From NCBI GenBank assembly GCA_020186115.1, contig WSYJ01000036.1, positions 558,001 through 622,000 of the forward strand: a DNA stretch of 64,000 bases. Direction: 5' to 3'. Source of the DNA: Histomonas meleagridis. Lineage: Eukaryota; Parabasalia; Tritrichomonadida; Dientamoebidae. The stretch's first letter is position 1, and every line of letters starts with the position of its first letter. The notes below the pieces were generated by a model. The model did not search any database. It worked only from the letters and a program-made list of their open reading frames with translations, and had not been told where the DNA came from. Shown here one piece after another: positions 8,860-18,281 of this stretch. The position numbers and the translations under genes are program-made.

Positions 8860-10035
8860 TCATTCAGCTTCTTCTTCTTCATTTCTATTTTTTAATTTCA
8901 GTTCTAATAAAGAAGCTGCTGATGTTGTAACCAACAATACATTTCTCAAATCCGAACACATAATTGAAAGCACAGCACCATTTTCCACAACCAAATTTCT
9001 ATATATAGATCTAAATGTATTTAAATCCCATGCTTGTAACTCAGCATTTCTAGACCCACACCACAAGTTACCGACATTATCAAACTCAACACACGTCGGA
9101 GTGCTCGAATGCCGATAGAACTGACAAACCGCCGAGACCGTTTGTCTGACATCAAAAAGTTTAACAGCGCGATCGCTTCCTGCGGAGGCAATGAGGTTCT
9201 CTGAGAACTTAGAAAACTTAGAAGATGTGATGTAGTTGGAATGCGCTTGAAACTTGATGGCTTCATTTTGTTGTCGGTTATCAAATATATAGATTTGACC
9301 ATTAGACATGGAAAGAGAAACCATAGATTCATTTAAATTTGTTGAGAGACTAGTGGCTTCATGTGGAAGTTTGATTTCATAATATTGTTGTGATTTAATG
9401 AGATCATATGTTAACAATTTTTGATCAATCCCTGACGTAACTAATGTTTTTCCATCAGATGAAAATAAAACTCCGGTTATGGTTGACTTGTGACCAGAAA
9501 GTGATGAAACAAATAAGTTTTTTTCGGAATCATATAAATGAAGAGTGTTATAATGCGAAATTCCACAAAGAACATCAGATGGATGGAATGCCATTGCACG
9601 AATGTATGCACTTTGATTTCCTATTCTTAATTTAGTAAACTGGGAAATAACTTCGTTATTAAAATTATTTGTTGGCATTAAAAATGCCATTGATAATGCT
9701 CCCATCAAAATTTTTTCACCATCCCAACTTTGTGTTAGCGAACTAATTTGTGTTGGTGTTGTAAAAATTTTTTCGTCTGAATTTTGATTTGATGTATGGA
9801 AAAACCCACGCTCATTCATACCAGGGTTATAATCAAGTGGAACAGGGATTCCATCAGCATAATCTTGCGGCTGTATTTTTTCGATATGTTTTTCGAAAGA
9901 TTTCATTTCAATTTTAGAATTTTGTATATATTGCCTTAAAATTCCAAATGTATTATTACTATGAACCAAAGATTGATATTCATTTATAAATTTCTTGAAT
10001 TCATCCGGCTCAGGAAGAATTAATTGATGTTCCAT
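8860..10035 (-). CDS. WD40-repeat protein of unknown role
   Basis: A 391-residue protein with a helical, acidic N-terminus (about 1-100) followed by a WD40 propeller. Recognisable blades include LSGHKSTITGVLFSSDGKTLVTSGIDQKLLTYD, the F.AHSNYI..S.FS...LIASAGSDRAVKLFD blade, and a further CVEFDNVGNLWCGSRNAELQAWD blade. The end is Glu-rich. WD40 proteins are interaction platforms and I cannot assign this to a subfamily. It lies upstream of, and on the same strand as, a Raptor that lacks its usual WD40 domain, which is suggestive but not proof of a link. A TTAACGGTC element (10103-10111) sits 68 bases before its ATG. Confidence 0.8.
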   Translation of the reverse strand: MEHQLILPEPDEFKKFINEYQSLVHSNNTFGILRQYIQNSKIEMKSFEKHIEKIQPQDYADGIPVPLDYNPGMNERGFFHTSNQNSDEKIFTTPTQISSLTQSWDGEKILMGALSMAFLMPTNNFNNEVISQFTKLRIGNQSAYIRAMAFHPSDVLCGISHYNTLHLYDSEKNLFVSSLSGHKSTITGVLFSSDGKTLVTSGIDQKLLTYDLIKSQQYYEIKLPHEATSLSTNLNESMVSLSMSNGQIYIFDNRQQNEAIKFQAHSNYITSSKFSKFSENLIASAGSDRAVKLFDVRQTVSAVCQFYRHSSTPTCVEFDNVGNLWCGSRNAELQAWDLNTFRSIYRNLVVENGAVLSIMCSDLRNVLLVTTSAASLLELKLKNRNEEEEAE

Positions 10036-10674
10036 AAATTTTTTAGATCCTATTCAAATTCATAAGGTACAAAACGACATTTTCTGTAATAATCAGTCCA
10101 ATTTAACGGTCTCTGTTAACAGCAATTTTTGAAAGCATTGAAAAAGTGAAGATGGGGTCGGAGCCGACTTCGATGTGGAAGTAGTATTTAGCTAAATAAT
10201 ATAGGCATTCTGCCACAACCAACTCTAAAATGCACAAAAGGTAGTCATCATCTAAGAATAAATTCCGAATTCGGAATCTCATTTTTTGTGAGATATAATT
10301 ATCTCAATTAAAAAGCTTTAAAGGGTTCGTTCAAAAAACGACACTGTTATATTGATCATTCGTAAAAATTTATATAAAAAATATTTTCAAAAAAGAATCA
10401 AATATTTTTAAATATTAAATAAATAAAGACCAGCGCCACTTAATATAAAAAGTTGCATTCGCATAAATTATGGAGAAGTTATTTTCACTTTTTCTCAAAA
10501 ATTACAATAAAAATGAAAAAAGATAATAGTTTAAAAAATAAACATATCTAAATGCAACATTACTACACAGGAAATATGATATGAAAGGGCCAATTGCACA
10601 AAATGACATTTTCACATCAAAAAAAAATTTCCGTTTAAAAAAGTTTGATGCTTTAAATCTTTCAATATTTATTA
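10036..10674. other. Intergenic region with Myb-like site and small inverted repeat
   Basis: This 639-bp gap contains the TTAACGGTCTCTG element (10103-10115) and a short inverted repeat GTCGG-AG-CCGAC near 10157. Nothing that I can recognise as a structured RNA or protein gene is present. Confidence 0.4.
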
Positions 10675-13074
10675 TTACTCAAATACTTTTTGTGGAACTT
10701 GTATTGTTTCCACGCATGGCATTGCCCCGTATACGTAGGATACTCTTATAGACATAGCTAAAGGCCTATATTGTAATCCCGAAGTTGTCTTAGAACCATT
10801 ATTCTTCCAATAAGTGATTTGACTTATTGGCATTTGACTCAAAGGCTGCAAAGCGTTACCAGATGGAGGTTGGCTCTGTGATATCCAACCATCAGTCGCA
10901 GCGTATTGTATTGCCATATTTGTTATAGTCATTTCGCTTGTATTAAATATTGATATTCTGATTGCCGCCATATTATTATTACCAGGCGTCCACTTAACTT
11001 CCAAAAATATCCTTAAGTCCTTATTAAATATTTCATGTGCGTCAGGTGGCACATTAATTTTCATTTGCTTTTGCGCATTATTACCATTATTACCATTATT
11101 TTGTTGTTGATTTGCAGCAATTAGCAAAAGATCATTACTATTACTATTATTACTATTATTATTAGATATTAAATCACCTAACAAATCATCAATTAAATTG
11201 TTCGAATTATTACTATTATTTTGTTGCGAATTAGAATTATTAGTTACGTTATCATTACTCATCCAATTATCGATATCAATTAACTTATTATTATTTTGTT
11301 GCGTTTGATTTTGTTGTATCTGCGGTTGCCCATCTTCATTTAGTTCTTCTTCATACGGTGGAACAGGTGCCAACAAATTCTCCGCGTTATTTGTTTGCGA
11401 GATGATCCTTAAGTATTCGCCAGATCTTTGTTGGATATCCAAGTCATTATTTCTCGAGCCTTTCTTCAATGCTTCGATTACTTGTTGATTATTATTACTT
11501 CCATTTGGTGACCTCGTAGACAACTTCGCTAATGCCGTAAGTATATACGACTTCGTTTCTTTCGACGTCTGCGGTAACTTTAATATTTGAAGAAATGTCT
11601 TCTCGACTTCTTCATTATATTCGCCATATTCGCCTAATATCCATGAGCCAACTTGAACAAGCGATTGCACAGTCGACGATTCCTGTATTATTGGCAATAA
11701 CTTAGACACTGCATATGTTTGCATCGACTTGGAGCGACTTATGATTTTGCACACAGACGATATGATATCTGATTTGACATATCCGCCGGACTCCTTTAGA
11801 ATCTGCAAAATCATGTCAAAGTTCCACTTCTCGTTCGGAGAGAAGCGCTGTATCGCAATGAAAACTCGACTGACAAGTTCAACTCGGAATTCGGAATCCG
11901 CATAATGTAAATATTTGATGATCTCCGGAACAAGACGTTCGGCATTGTTCACGTCAATAAGAGCTGATATTACATCCAGTGCACGACGTCGGATGGATAC
12001 ATCTGGATTATCAAGACATCTGACAATTTGTCCTTTATGTCGCTGTAATGCTAATGCGTCTGATCCTGTTCTATCTAAGATGTCTCTGTTTGCGTATAAG
12101 ACTCTGGAGAAGACATTTAATGCGCTATATAACATATTTGGATCTTGTGAATTTAACAATTTTCCGATTTGGTTAAATGCCAAAGTACGTAATGAAGGCT
12201 GCTTGCCAACGCATACTATTGTTTGCACTGCCTGTAACAATACTGCTCTACTATCAGATCTTCGCATATCTGCTGATGAAACTATTGACGCTAATACTTC
12301 GTCGAGTTCATCAGAGGGTGATCGTAAGAGCTGCAGTATCTCCAATACTTTGATCTGAAGAAAAGGGTCCGATGGTTCACTCGCAGAACGTGAGGAGACG
12401 TTAAGCGATCGTAAAATTTTGACAAAAGCGGTTGTGAAACGTGCCCAGTTTTGACTGAGGTGTGGTTGGGCGCGGAGCATTTCGATGACGATCCCGATTC
12501 CTGATAAGACAACGCTGTGTGATGTGTCGTTAAGTAACAAATGGACATGTGGCTGAAATGTCTCTGTCGACTCTGGTAATTTTTTGATAATTCGGATAAC
12601 GGCCATGGCCGCACGTTTTTTGAGAAAAGGATCACTGAACTCGAGGATCTTATGGACCTCCGTTGATAATGAACGACATATTTCGGTGGAACCTAAATTT
12701 GCGATGAGTCCAAGTGCTAATGATATGACATAACGATTCTTCGACTGAAGATCTTTCTCAAGAGTGTGCGTGAACAAAACTGAAATCTCGGTGTTTTCAT
12801 CAAATAACATGGATGCACCTAAATATCCAATTCGCTTAAAAGAAAATCGCTCGTCTGACATAAGATTTATACAATACAATTGGCCGAATGTTGTGGAGCG
12901 ACCAATCATATTTAAATAAACGAGTTTGGTAATGATTCGTGGTAGAAATTCAGGATTACAATCTCGAATGTCCGTTCTGGTGCTCGCAAGCTCAGTGGTG
13001 ATAATCGATTCTTCGTCCTCAGCCGTTTTGGCTGAACGGATTCTGTGGATCATTGATGAGAGTTGGCTATCCAT
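10675..13074 (-). CDS. AP-1 complex subunit gamma (gamma-adaptin)
   Basis: The large subunit of the AP-1 clathrin adaptor acting in trans-Golgi/endosome sorting. Of 799 residues, about 1-550 are the adaptin helical solenoid. Its start is typical of gamma-adaptin: MIHRIRSAKTAEDEESII, then KLVYLNMIGRSTTFGQLYCI, then KRIGYLGASMLFDEN and NRYVISLALGLIANLGS. An Asn/Gln-rich hinge (about 560-665) carries short acidic segments, and residues 670-799 form the gamma-ear (GAE) domain, whose beta-strand pattern ends ALQPLSQMPISQITYWKN. Length matches the family (about 820). The Asn tracts in the hinge come from AAT/AAC repeats. The stop overlaps a TAATAATAAA string, fitting the trichomonad poly(A) signal. 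Confidence 0.93.
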   Translation of the reverse strand: MDSQLSSMIHRIRSAKTAEDEESIITTELASTRTDIRDCNPEFLPRIITKLVYLNMIGRSTTFGQLYCINLMSDERFSFKRIGYLGASMLFDENTEISVLFTHTLEKDLQSKNRYVISLALGLIANLGSTEICRSLSTEVHKILEFSDPFLKKRAAMAVIRIIKKLPESTETFQPHVHLLLNDTSHSVVLSGIGIVIEMLRAQPHLSQNWARFTTAFVKILRSLNVSSRSASEPSDPFLQIKVLEILQLLRSPSDELDEVLASIVSSADMRRSDSRAVLLQAVQTIVCVGKQPSLRTLAFNQIGKLLNSQDPNMLYSALNVFSRVLYANRDILDRTGSDALALQRHKGQIVRCLDNPDVSIRRRALDVISALIDVNNAERLVPEIIKYLHYADSEFRVELVSRVFIAIQRFSPNEKWNFDMILQILKESGGYVKSDIISSVCKIISRSKSMQTYAVSKLLPIIQESSTVQSLVQVGSWILGEYGEYNEEVEKTFLQILKLPQTSKETKSYILTALAKLSTRSPNGSNNNQQVIEALKKGSRNNDLDIQQRSGEYLRIISQTNNAENLLAPVPPYEEELNEDGQPQIQQNQTQQNNNKLIDIDNWMSNDNVTNNSNSQQNNSNNSNNLIDDLLGDLISNNNSNNSNSNDLLLIAANQQQNNGNNGNNAQKQMKINVPPDAHEIFNKDLRIFLEVKWTPGNNNMAAIRISIFNTSEMTITNMAIQYAATDGWISQSQPPSGNALQPLSQMPISQITYWKNNGSKTTSGLQYRPLAMSIRVSYVYGAMPCVETIQVPQKVFE

Positions 13075-14128
13075 GTTTTGATGGGAATTTCATATCACAT
13101 GTCGTATCATGTGTTCTTTGACATGATTTTTTTCTGTGGCAAATCATTTGCCAAAAAAACAGAATTAGTTATGTTGTAATGGTTACTTTATGGTTTGCTG
13201 TTTTATTTTTATGTAATAAAGAAATATATAAAATTTTGATGCATATTTATGGATAGATTGTTGATACATATTTAAGTTTGATTCCTTTAAATCATTGTTT
13301 TTTTCACTCAAAAATATACTTATAAGTATTAAAATGGTGATATAATTATTACCATTATTGATTGTATTCATAGATATGATATCATATCGTGCATATGCAC
13401 AAACATCATGATGGGATAGTCATTTTTCTGGAATTTAAAAAAAAATTGACCAACATGAAAAGCTATTTTGTATTGAATTTTTTCAGTGAACATTCAATTT
13501 TTTTTTGTGAGCTTTATCAACTGTGGCATTTTCTGGGGGAGAAAATGGCTAAATAAAAGAAAACATTGATTTCATAAAATTGGTAGATTTTATGGAATAA
13601 AAACATTAAAAAATTTCCTGCCTCATAATCTTTTAGTTAGTGAGTTTCCGATTCAATGTTTATTTTAATGAGTGGAATTAACCTCTTTAAACAAAAAACA
13701 TTTTTTAATTTTGACATTCTGAAGAAAAAAACACACTTTACATAAAAAAACTATTTGAATATATGGATTTAATAATAAGGATCCTTTTCAAAAAGTATTG
13801 CAACTTACTACAAAATTTGGAAAGGTATGGTTGACAAAAAAAAAGATATTTTAAGAAAATATTTTAATAAAACACGGTGTTTGGACCATGTTCCCTTCTT
13901 CCTTGTTCGAGGCTATATCAATATGTTCCAGTGCAATGTACAAAATGTCTCTTGTTTCACTAAAATGACTTTTGAATAAATATTTGGTCGTATCGATTGA
14001 ACCTGTAATAAACGGTTACAAATTGTGGCAAAAGTGTTATCTCAATTTTACGCGCGAAAAATGAGATTTTTTTGATCGGCCTTGTACCGTTTTTTATTGA
14101 AAAAAGTGACTTGTTTAGTTTATTGGGC
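13075..14128. other. Intergenic region upstream of CNOT9
   Basis: About 1 kb, AT-rich with many homopolymers. It holds AACGGTTAC at 14011-14019 and AAAAGTGAC at 14102-14110, 27 bases before the CNOT9 ATG. Apart from these I see no gene; short frames such as 13183-13371 look random. Confidence 0.45.
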
Positions 14129-15064
14129 ATGAAAAATGGAAGTTATATTCGAGCTCCTTCACCTCAATGGATGCAAGGAGGTCAAAACGCGATAAATATG
14201 TTTAATGCTTCAGGTTATTCATCAAACATTTATCCAAACATGGATCAAATCTATACACTTGTAAAGCGTTTAACTCTTGGACCTAATGAACGCGCTGAGG
14301 CTCTTCATACTCTTAGTGTTCAACGTGAGCAAATTCCTAATCTTGCCTTTCTTTTATGGGAAAGCCCAGGAACAATAACTGCACTTCTCACCGAAATTCT
14401 CAGTATTTATCCGCATCTTACTTCTGTTTCAGCATCATCCAATAGTGCTCCTGCATCGCTCAGTTCACGTCTTGCTACCCGTGTTTGTAATGTTTTAGCA
14501 TTATTCCAATGTGTTGCTGGACATGAAAAAACACGAATTCCCTTTATCAAAGCCAACATACCAATGTATCTCTTTCCATTTCTTCATACAACAAACCAAA
14601 GTCGTGAATGCGAATGTTTCAAATTAACATCTTTAGGTATTATAGGGAGTCTTGTCAAAGCAGAAGATCATGAAATTATACAATATCTCCTTCAAAACGA
14701 GTTTATACCACTATGTTTGCGCATTCTTAAATTTGGTCAAGAAATGTCACGAATCGTTGCTGCTTTTATAGTACAGAAAATTCTCAGCGACAAAGAAGGC
14801 CGCTTGTACGTTGTCTCCAGTTCGGAGCGCCTTGATACAGTTCTCAAGGTACTTAATGTAGTAATTTGCAATATGGCATCAAATTACAATCAGAGACTTT
14901 CGAAGAATATAATTGCGTCATATGATTGTTTGTTACAAGAGCCAGCTGTGCGTGAGAAAGTCGCAACAATGGGCTTTGATAATTTGCGGAAAGTACAGAT
15001 ACCACCAAGTTATGAGGACTTATATAATTTCGTCCAAAAACTTTTGAAAATAGAAAGACAATAA
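14129..15064 (+). CDS. CCR4-NOT complex subunit CNOT9 (Rcd1/Caf40)
   Basis: CNOT9 is an armadillo-repeat scaffold of the CCR4-NOT deadenylase that recruits mRNA-binding proteins. The 311-residue product has the conserved body: LVKRLTLGPNERAEALHTLS.QRE..PNLAFLLWESPGTITALLTEILSIYP, SRLATRVCNVLALFQCVA.H..TR..FIKA.IP.YLFPFL, ECFKLTSLGIIGSLVK and ending with FVQKLL. A frame extends upstream to a TTG at 14072, but the first ATG (14129) precedes the conserved part, and an AAAAGTGAC motif sits inside the unconserved extension, so I place the start at 14129. Length matches the family (about 300). Confidence 0.95.
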   Translation: MKNGSYIRAPSPQWMQGGQNAINMFNASGYSSNIYPNMDQIYTLVKRLTLGPNERAEALHTLSVQREQIPNLAFLLWESPGTITALLTEILSIYPHLTSVSASSNSAPASLSSRLATRVCNVLALFQCVAGHEKTRIPFIKANIPMYLFPFLHTTNQSRECECFKLTSLGIIGSLVKAEDHEIIQYLLQNEFIPLCLRILKFGQEMSRIVAAFIVQKILSDKEGRLYVVSSSERLDTVLKVLNVVICNMASNYNQRLSKNIIASYDCLLQEPAVREKVATMGFDNLRKVQIPPSYEDLYNFVQKLLKIERQ

Positions 15065-15099
15065 TATAAACTACAGTCGTATTTTTACTTTTTGTCGCT

Positions 15100-16137
15100 T
15101 TAATTTTTCTTTTTCTTTATTATGCCACTTGATTTACGAAGACGTTTAACAACAACGATACGGCGCGAGGTGCCCCGAGTATAAACGTTTTTTCGCGGCT
15201 TCGGCTGACTTTTTGAATGAATCAAAGTTGCTGTTTCTGATGTTGTTGAGGGAGGAGGGTCTTTTTGTATACTGGTTTTTCTGTTGTGGGGGGAATTTTT
15301 TCTGTTGGGTGATTTAGTTGAAGGTGGCGTATTTGTAATTTTGTGATTTTTTGTGATTTCATTAGAATCAGTGCTTTCTGATGACTCTGTTTTCCTGCGT
15401 GGCTTTGTTATTTTGGGTTTTGTTTTTCTGTCTGATGATGTCTCTGAATCTTTGTCTCCATATGACCCACTAGATTGAGTGCTCGTTGAATCCGATTCAC
15501 TACTTTTGGTTTGCGATGAATTTTCTGATGATTTGCTTTCATTAGAAGCTGATTCTGATTTACTACTTGTTGGTGAGCTTGTTGTTTTATTTGAAGATGA
15601 AGAATACGAATTTTGTGATGATGAAGAACTTGATTTTTGAGAGCTCGAGTATGAGTTTGAGTCTGATTCTGTTTTTGATTCTGTGTTTGATTCTGAAGAA
15701 GAAGAATAACTACTTGATGATTTTCCTTTTGGTTTTATGAAAGTGAATTCCATTACTAAAATTCCTGCTGATTTGTTTCTATTTCCACATTTGTAGCTAA
15801 GTTCATATTCTTTCTTTTCTTGATTGGCATTGCTTTTCAATGAACTTATTGGGATAGAAAGAGGAATCATCATCTTTAAATCATTACTTCTTTCTTTTTC
15901 TTTGGAAAAAATTATAATTTCTAAGTTATCATCTTTTTTGATATTCTTTAACTGTATTTTAAAAGTTTGATCCCATTTTGGGTTTCTTGTTTCTGGAATT
16001 ACTTTTGTAGAATCTATTTTATTTTTATTTAAAAACACTGTAACATATGAGTCTGGTTCTTTTAGTACATCCATCATCAGAAGATTTTTTCCTTCGCATA
16101 TCTTTAGCTCTAAAACCTCTTTGCTTTCGTTCTTCAT
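15100..16137 (-). CDS. C2-domain protein with Ser-rich disordered tail
   Basis: Residues 8-133 form one C2 domain: LELKICEGKNLLMMD, then DSYVTVFLNKNK, then TRNPKWDQTFKIQL, with the acidic loop residues Asp22 and Asp28, so calcium-dependent membrane binding is possible though not certain because some calcium-ligand positions differ. The remaining 210 residues are low complexity (Ser/Thr with Lys, Pro, Glu) ending in a basic stretch (RRIVVVKRLRKSSGIIKKKKN) that could bind acidic lipids or RNA. Single-C2 proteins with such tails are a multigene family in trichomonads. Its specific role is unknown. It shares a 45-bp divergent gap with the helicase gene. Confidence 0.85.
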   Translation of the reverse strand: MKNESKEVLELKICEGKNLLMMDVLKEPDSYVTVFLNKNKIDSTKVIPETRNPKWDQTFKIQLKNIKKDDNLEIIIFSKEKERSNDLKMMIPLSIPISSLKSNANQEKKEYELSYKCGNRNKSAGILVMEFTFIKPKGKSSSSYSSSSESNTESKTESDSNSYSSSQKSSSSSSQNSYSSSSNKTTSSPTSSKSESASNESKSSENSSQTKSSESDSTSTQSSGSYGDKDSETSSDRKTKPKITKPRRKTESSESTDSNEITKNHKITNTPPSTKSPNRKNSPHNRKTSIQKDPPPSTTSETATLIHSKSQPKPRKNVYTRGTSRRIVVVKRLRKSSGIIKKKKN

Positions 16138-16182
16138 CAGATAATTTTATAAACCATTCAAAATTTTATATATGCTTTACAA

Positions 16183-17574
16183 ATGCTAGATTGCTTTTCT
16201 CCATTTACAAGACTAAAAATTCATCCAGCTATAGCACTTGGATTGGAAGATTCTGAGCATTATCGTGCAACTTATATACAAGAACAAGCAATTCACATGA
16301 TTGATGCAAAAGTTCCATTAATCTTAAAATCACCATCTGGAACTGGAAAAACATGTGCTTATTGTGTATCAATGTTAGAAGTTATATGTAGAAAATATTT
16401 TTTAAAACAATGGGAACGTCCTCCTTCAATTTCCAAAGGATGTATTCTGGGTCTAGTTCTTGCACATTCACCCGAATTGTGTCAACAAATATCCAGGGAA
16501 ATGCAATCCATTAGTCGTCATCTTCCACTTTCCATCTTTACAATCATCAGTTCCATCAGTCTTCAAGATGATTGGGAAGAAGTAGCCGAAGCCAACATTG
16601 TCATAGCCACGCCTGGCATTATAGCCAAACTATTAGTCAAGAAAAAGATTCGCACTTTTTGTCTGACCTCAATTGTCATTGATGAATGGGACAAAATGCT
16701 TTCTGACAAAGGCCTTTCACATGACGTCGAACAAATTGTCACCAGACCCTTACCAGAGATCCAACAATATATATGTGCATCTGCCACATATTCGCAAGTC
16801 TCATACAAACGTCTTGTCGAACTCATTCCATTAAAATGGAACATCATTAGCTGTGATTGGAACTCTAAATCACGTCCAATCCACCACTTTTTATATCGCG
16901 CTGGCTCATTTGACAAGCGCGTCAACACTATAATAACACTTTTTCGTCATGTTGAGTTTCACCAAGCTCTAATTTTTTGTAATTTACATCAATTATCGGA
17001 AGCCACCTCGCTAGCGCTTAATGAGATTGGATTTCCATGTGCGTACATTAGTAGTCAACTCGAACAAAAAGAACGAATTGATCGAATATCTGAATTTCGC
17101 GATTTGTTATTACGTTGTTTAGTTACTACTGATATCACATCACGAGGCATTGATATAAGTAATGTGAATATTGTTATATCATTAGATTTGCCTTATGATA
17201 ATGAGACATTTTTGCATCGAGTAGGTCGGACAGGCCGATTTATGACTGATGGAATGTCATTGACATTTTATAAGAGACAAGAAAGTAAACGCGTACAAGA
17301 GATTAAGGAAAGTTTCGGGATTATGTTCCAGAAATTGGATTTGAATAATGAGATAATATTAAAGTTGCCAATTATGCAAAACGAAATACAAGTTTTGAAC
17401 TTTAGGAAGTTAAAAGAAATAGAAAATAACTTTGCGGAAATAGAAAAACAAAAATTGGATAAAGAAGAAGAAAGGAAAAAGGTGCCGATGATGTTTTACT
17501 GCGATAAAGAAAACGAATATTGGTATAATTATAGGGATATATGTAACGAATTTAAGCCGCCTTTTGTACCTTAA
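16183..17574 (+). CDS. DEAD-box RNA helicase, DDX20/Gemin3-like, with DEWD motif II
   Basis: The 463-residue protein has the superfamily 2 helicase motifs: Q-like region near 30, SGTGKT at 52-57, ATPGII, SAT at 200-202, a TSRGID motif and HRVGRTGR at 345-352. Motif II reads DEWD (167-170) instead of DEAD. The C-terminal lobe resembles DDX20/Gemin3, for example HQALIFCNLHQLSEATSLALNEIGFPCAYIS, where Gemin3 has a similar NQALVFSNLH...GFPAECIS. Gemin3 acts in snRNP assembly with the SMN complex; a trichomonad equivalent would fit their few spliced genes but is an inference. A lysine/glutamate-rich tail follows. The TAATAAA at the stop is a plausible poly(A) signal. Confidence 0.85.
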   Translation: MLDCFSPFTRLKIHPAIALGLEDSEHYRATYIQEQAIHMIDAKVPLILKSPSGTGKTCAYCVSMLEVICRKYFLKQWERPPSISKGCILGLVLAHSPELCQQISREMQSISRHLPLSIFTIISSISLQDDWEEVAEANIVIATPGIIAKLLVKKKIRTFCLTSIVIDEWDKMLSDKGLSHDVEQIVTRPLPEIQQYICASATYSQVSYKRLVELIPLKWNIISCDWNSKSRPIHHFLYRAGSFDKRVNTIITLFRHVEFHQALIFCNLHQLSEATSLALNEIGFPCAYISSQLEQKERIDRISEFRDLLLRCLVTTDITSRGIDISNVNIVISLDLPYDNETFLHRVGRTGRFMTDGMSLTFYKRQESKRVQEIKESFGIMFQKLDLNNEIILKLPIMQNEIQVLNFRKLKEIENNFAEIEKQKLDKEEERKKVPMMFYCDKENEYWYNYRDICNEFKPPFVP

Positions 17575-18281
17575 TAAAAATAGATTTTATATAAAGATGT
17601 CTTAGGTTTTCCTTAAATATGAAATGAAATAAAATTATTGTAACAAATTACTATAAGTTTCTTTGAGTTAAGAAAAATTCAGGCAATTTTTAAATTGTTT
17701 CATTAAAAAAAGCATCTGGTTCCTGGGTATGCTGATGATTATTTGGTTAGTTAAAAAAAAAATTAAAATATCAATATAAAAAGTTCATTGTTTGTGGATT
17801 TCAGATGTTTTCATTAGAAAATGCTAGACCTAAAGTCAAGATTATATTCTTGTAAAAAGAGTACATAGAACAAAGGTTTCATATATTTTTGAACAAATTC
17901 ATCTAATGATTAACTAATTTGAGTTTTGAGATTGATTGGAAAAATGAAAAATACACCAGATAATCATACACAATTAAAAAATGTGTTTTTAAAGATAATT
18001 TTTGCTAAACATTTTGGGAAGAAAAGTGATTTGAAAAAACGCCACACAAAAATGGTGTGGATTGAGCTTTTTTATACGACTGTTTATTTCTCCTTTCATA
18101 ATGAAATTGGAGTCACAGCATGTTTTCAACTCACCCCAAACTTTGCTAACAAAGTTTACATTAATGAAATAACATTTGCCAAGAATCGTCAACGGCTTTT
18201 ACCGTTGTTGCCGGTGTATCGTCGAGTAAATTTCGTTCAATTATGCAACGCTCATAAATTTGTCATTTCACCTTTTCGAGG
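17575..18281. other. Intergenic region upstream of the 18282 gene
   Basis: This 707-bp gap contains a frame at 17926-18321 without family resemblance that runs into the next gene in another frame; I treat it as chance. Near the 3' end are AACGGC (18191) and ACCGTTG (18201-18207), and TCATTTCACCTTTT just before the ATG at 18282, combining an initiator-like TCATTT with an M5-like CCTTT. Confidence 0.5.

Noticed and set aside
10140-10200. Possible snRNA or other structured RNA near the GTCGG-AG-CCGAC inverted repeat
   Set aside because: No Sm site, B box or convincing fold could be recognised by eye.
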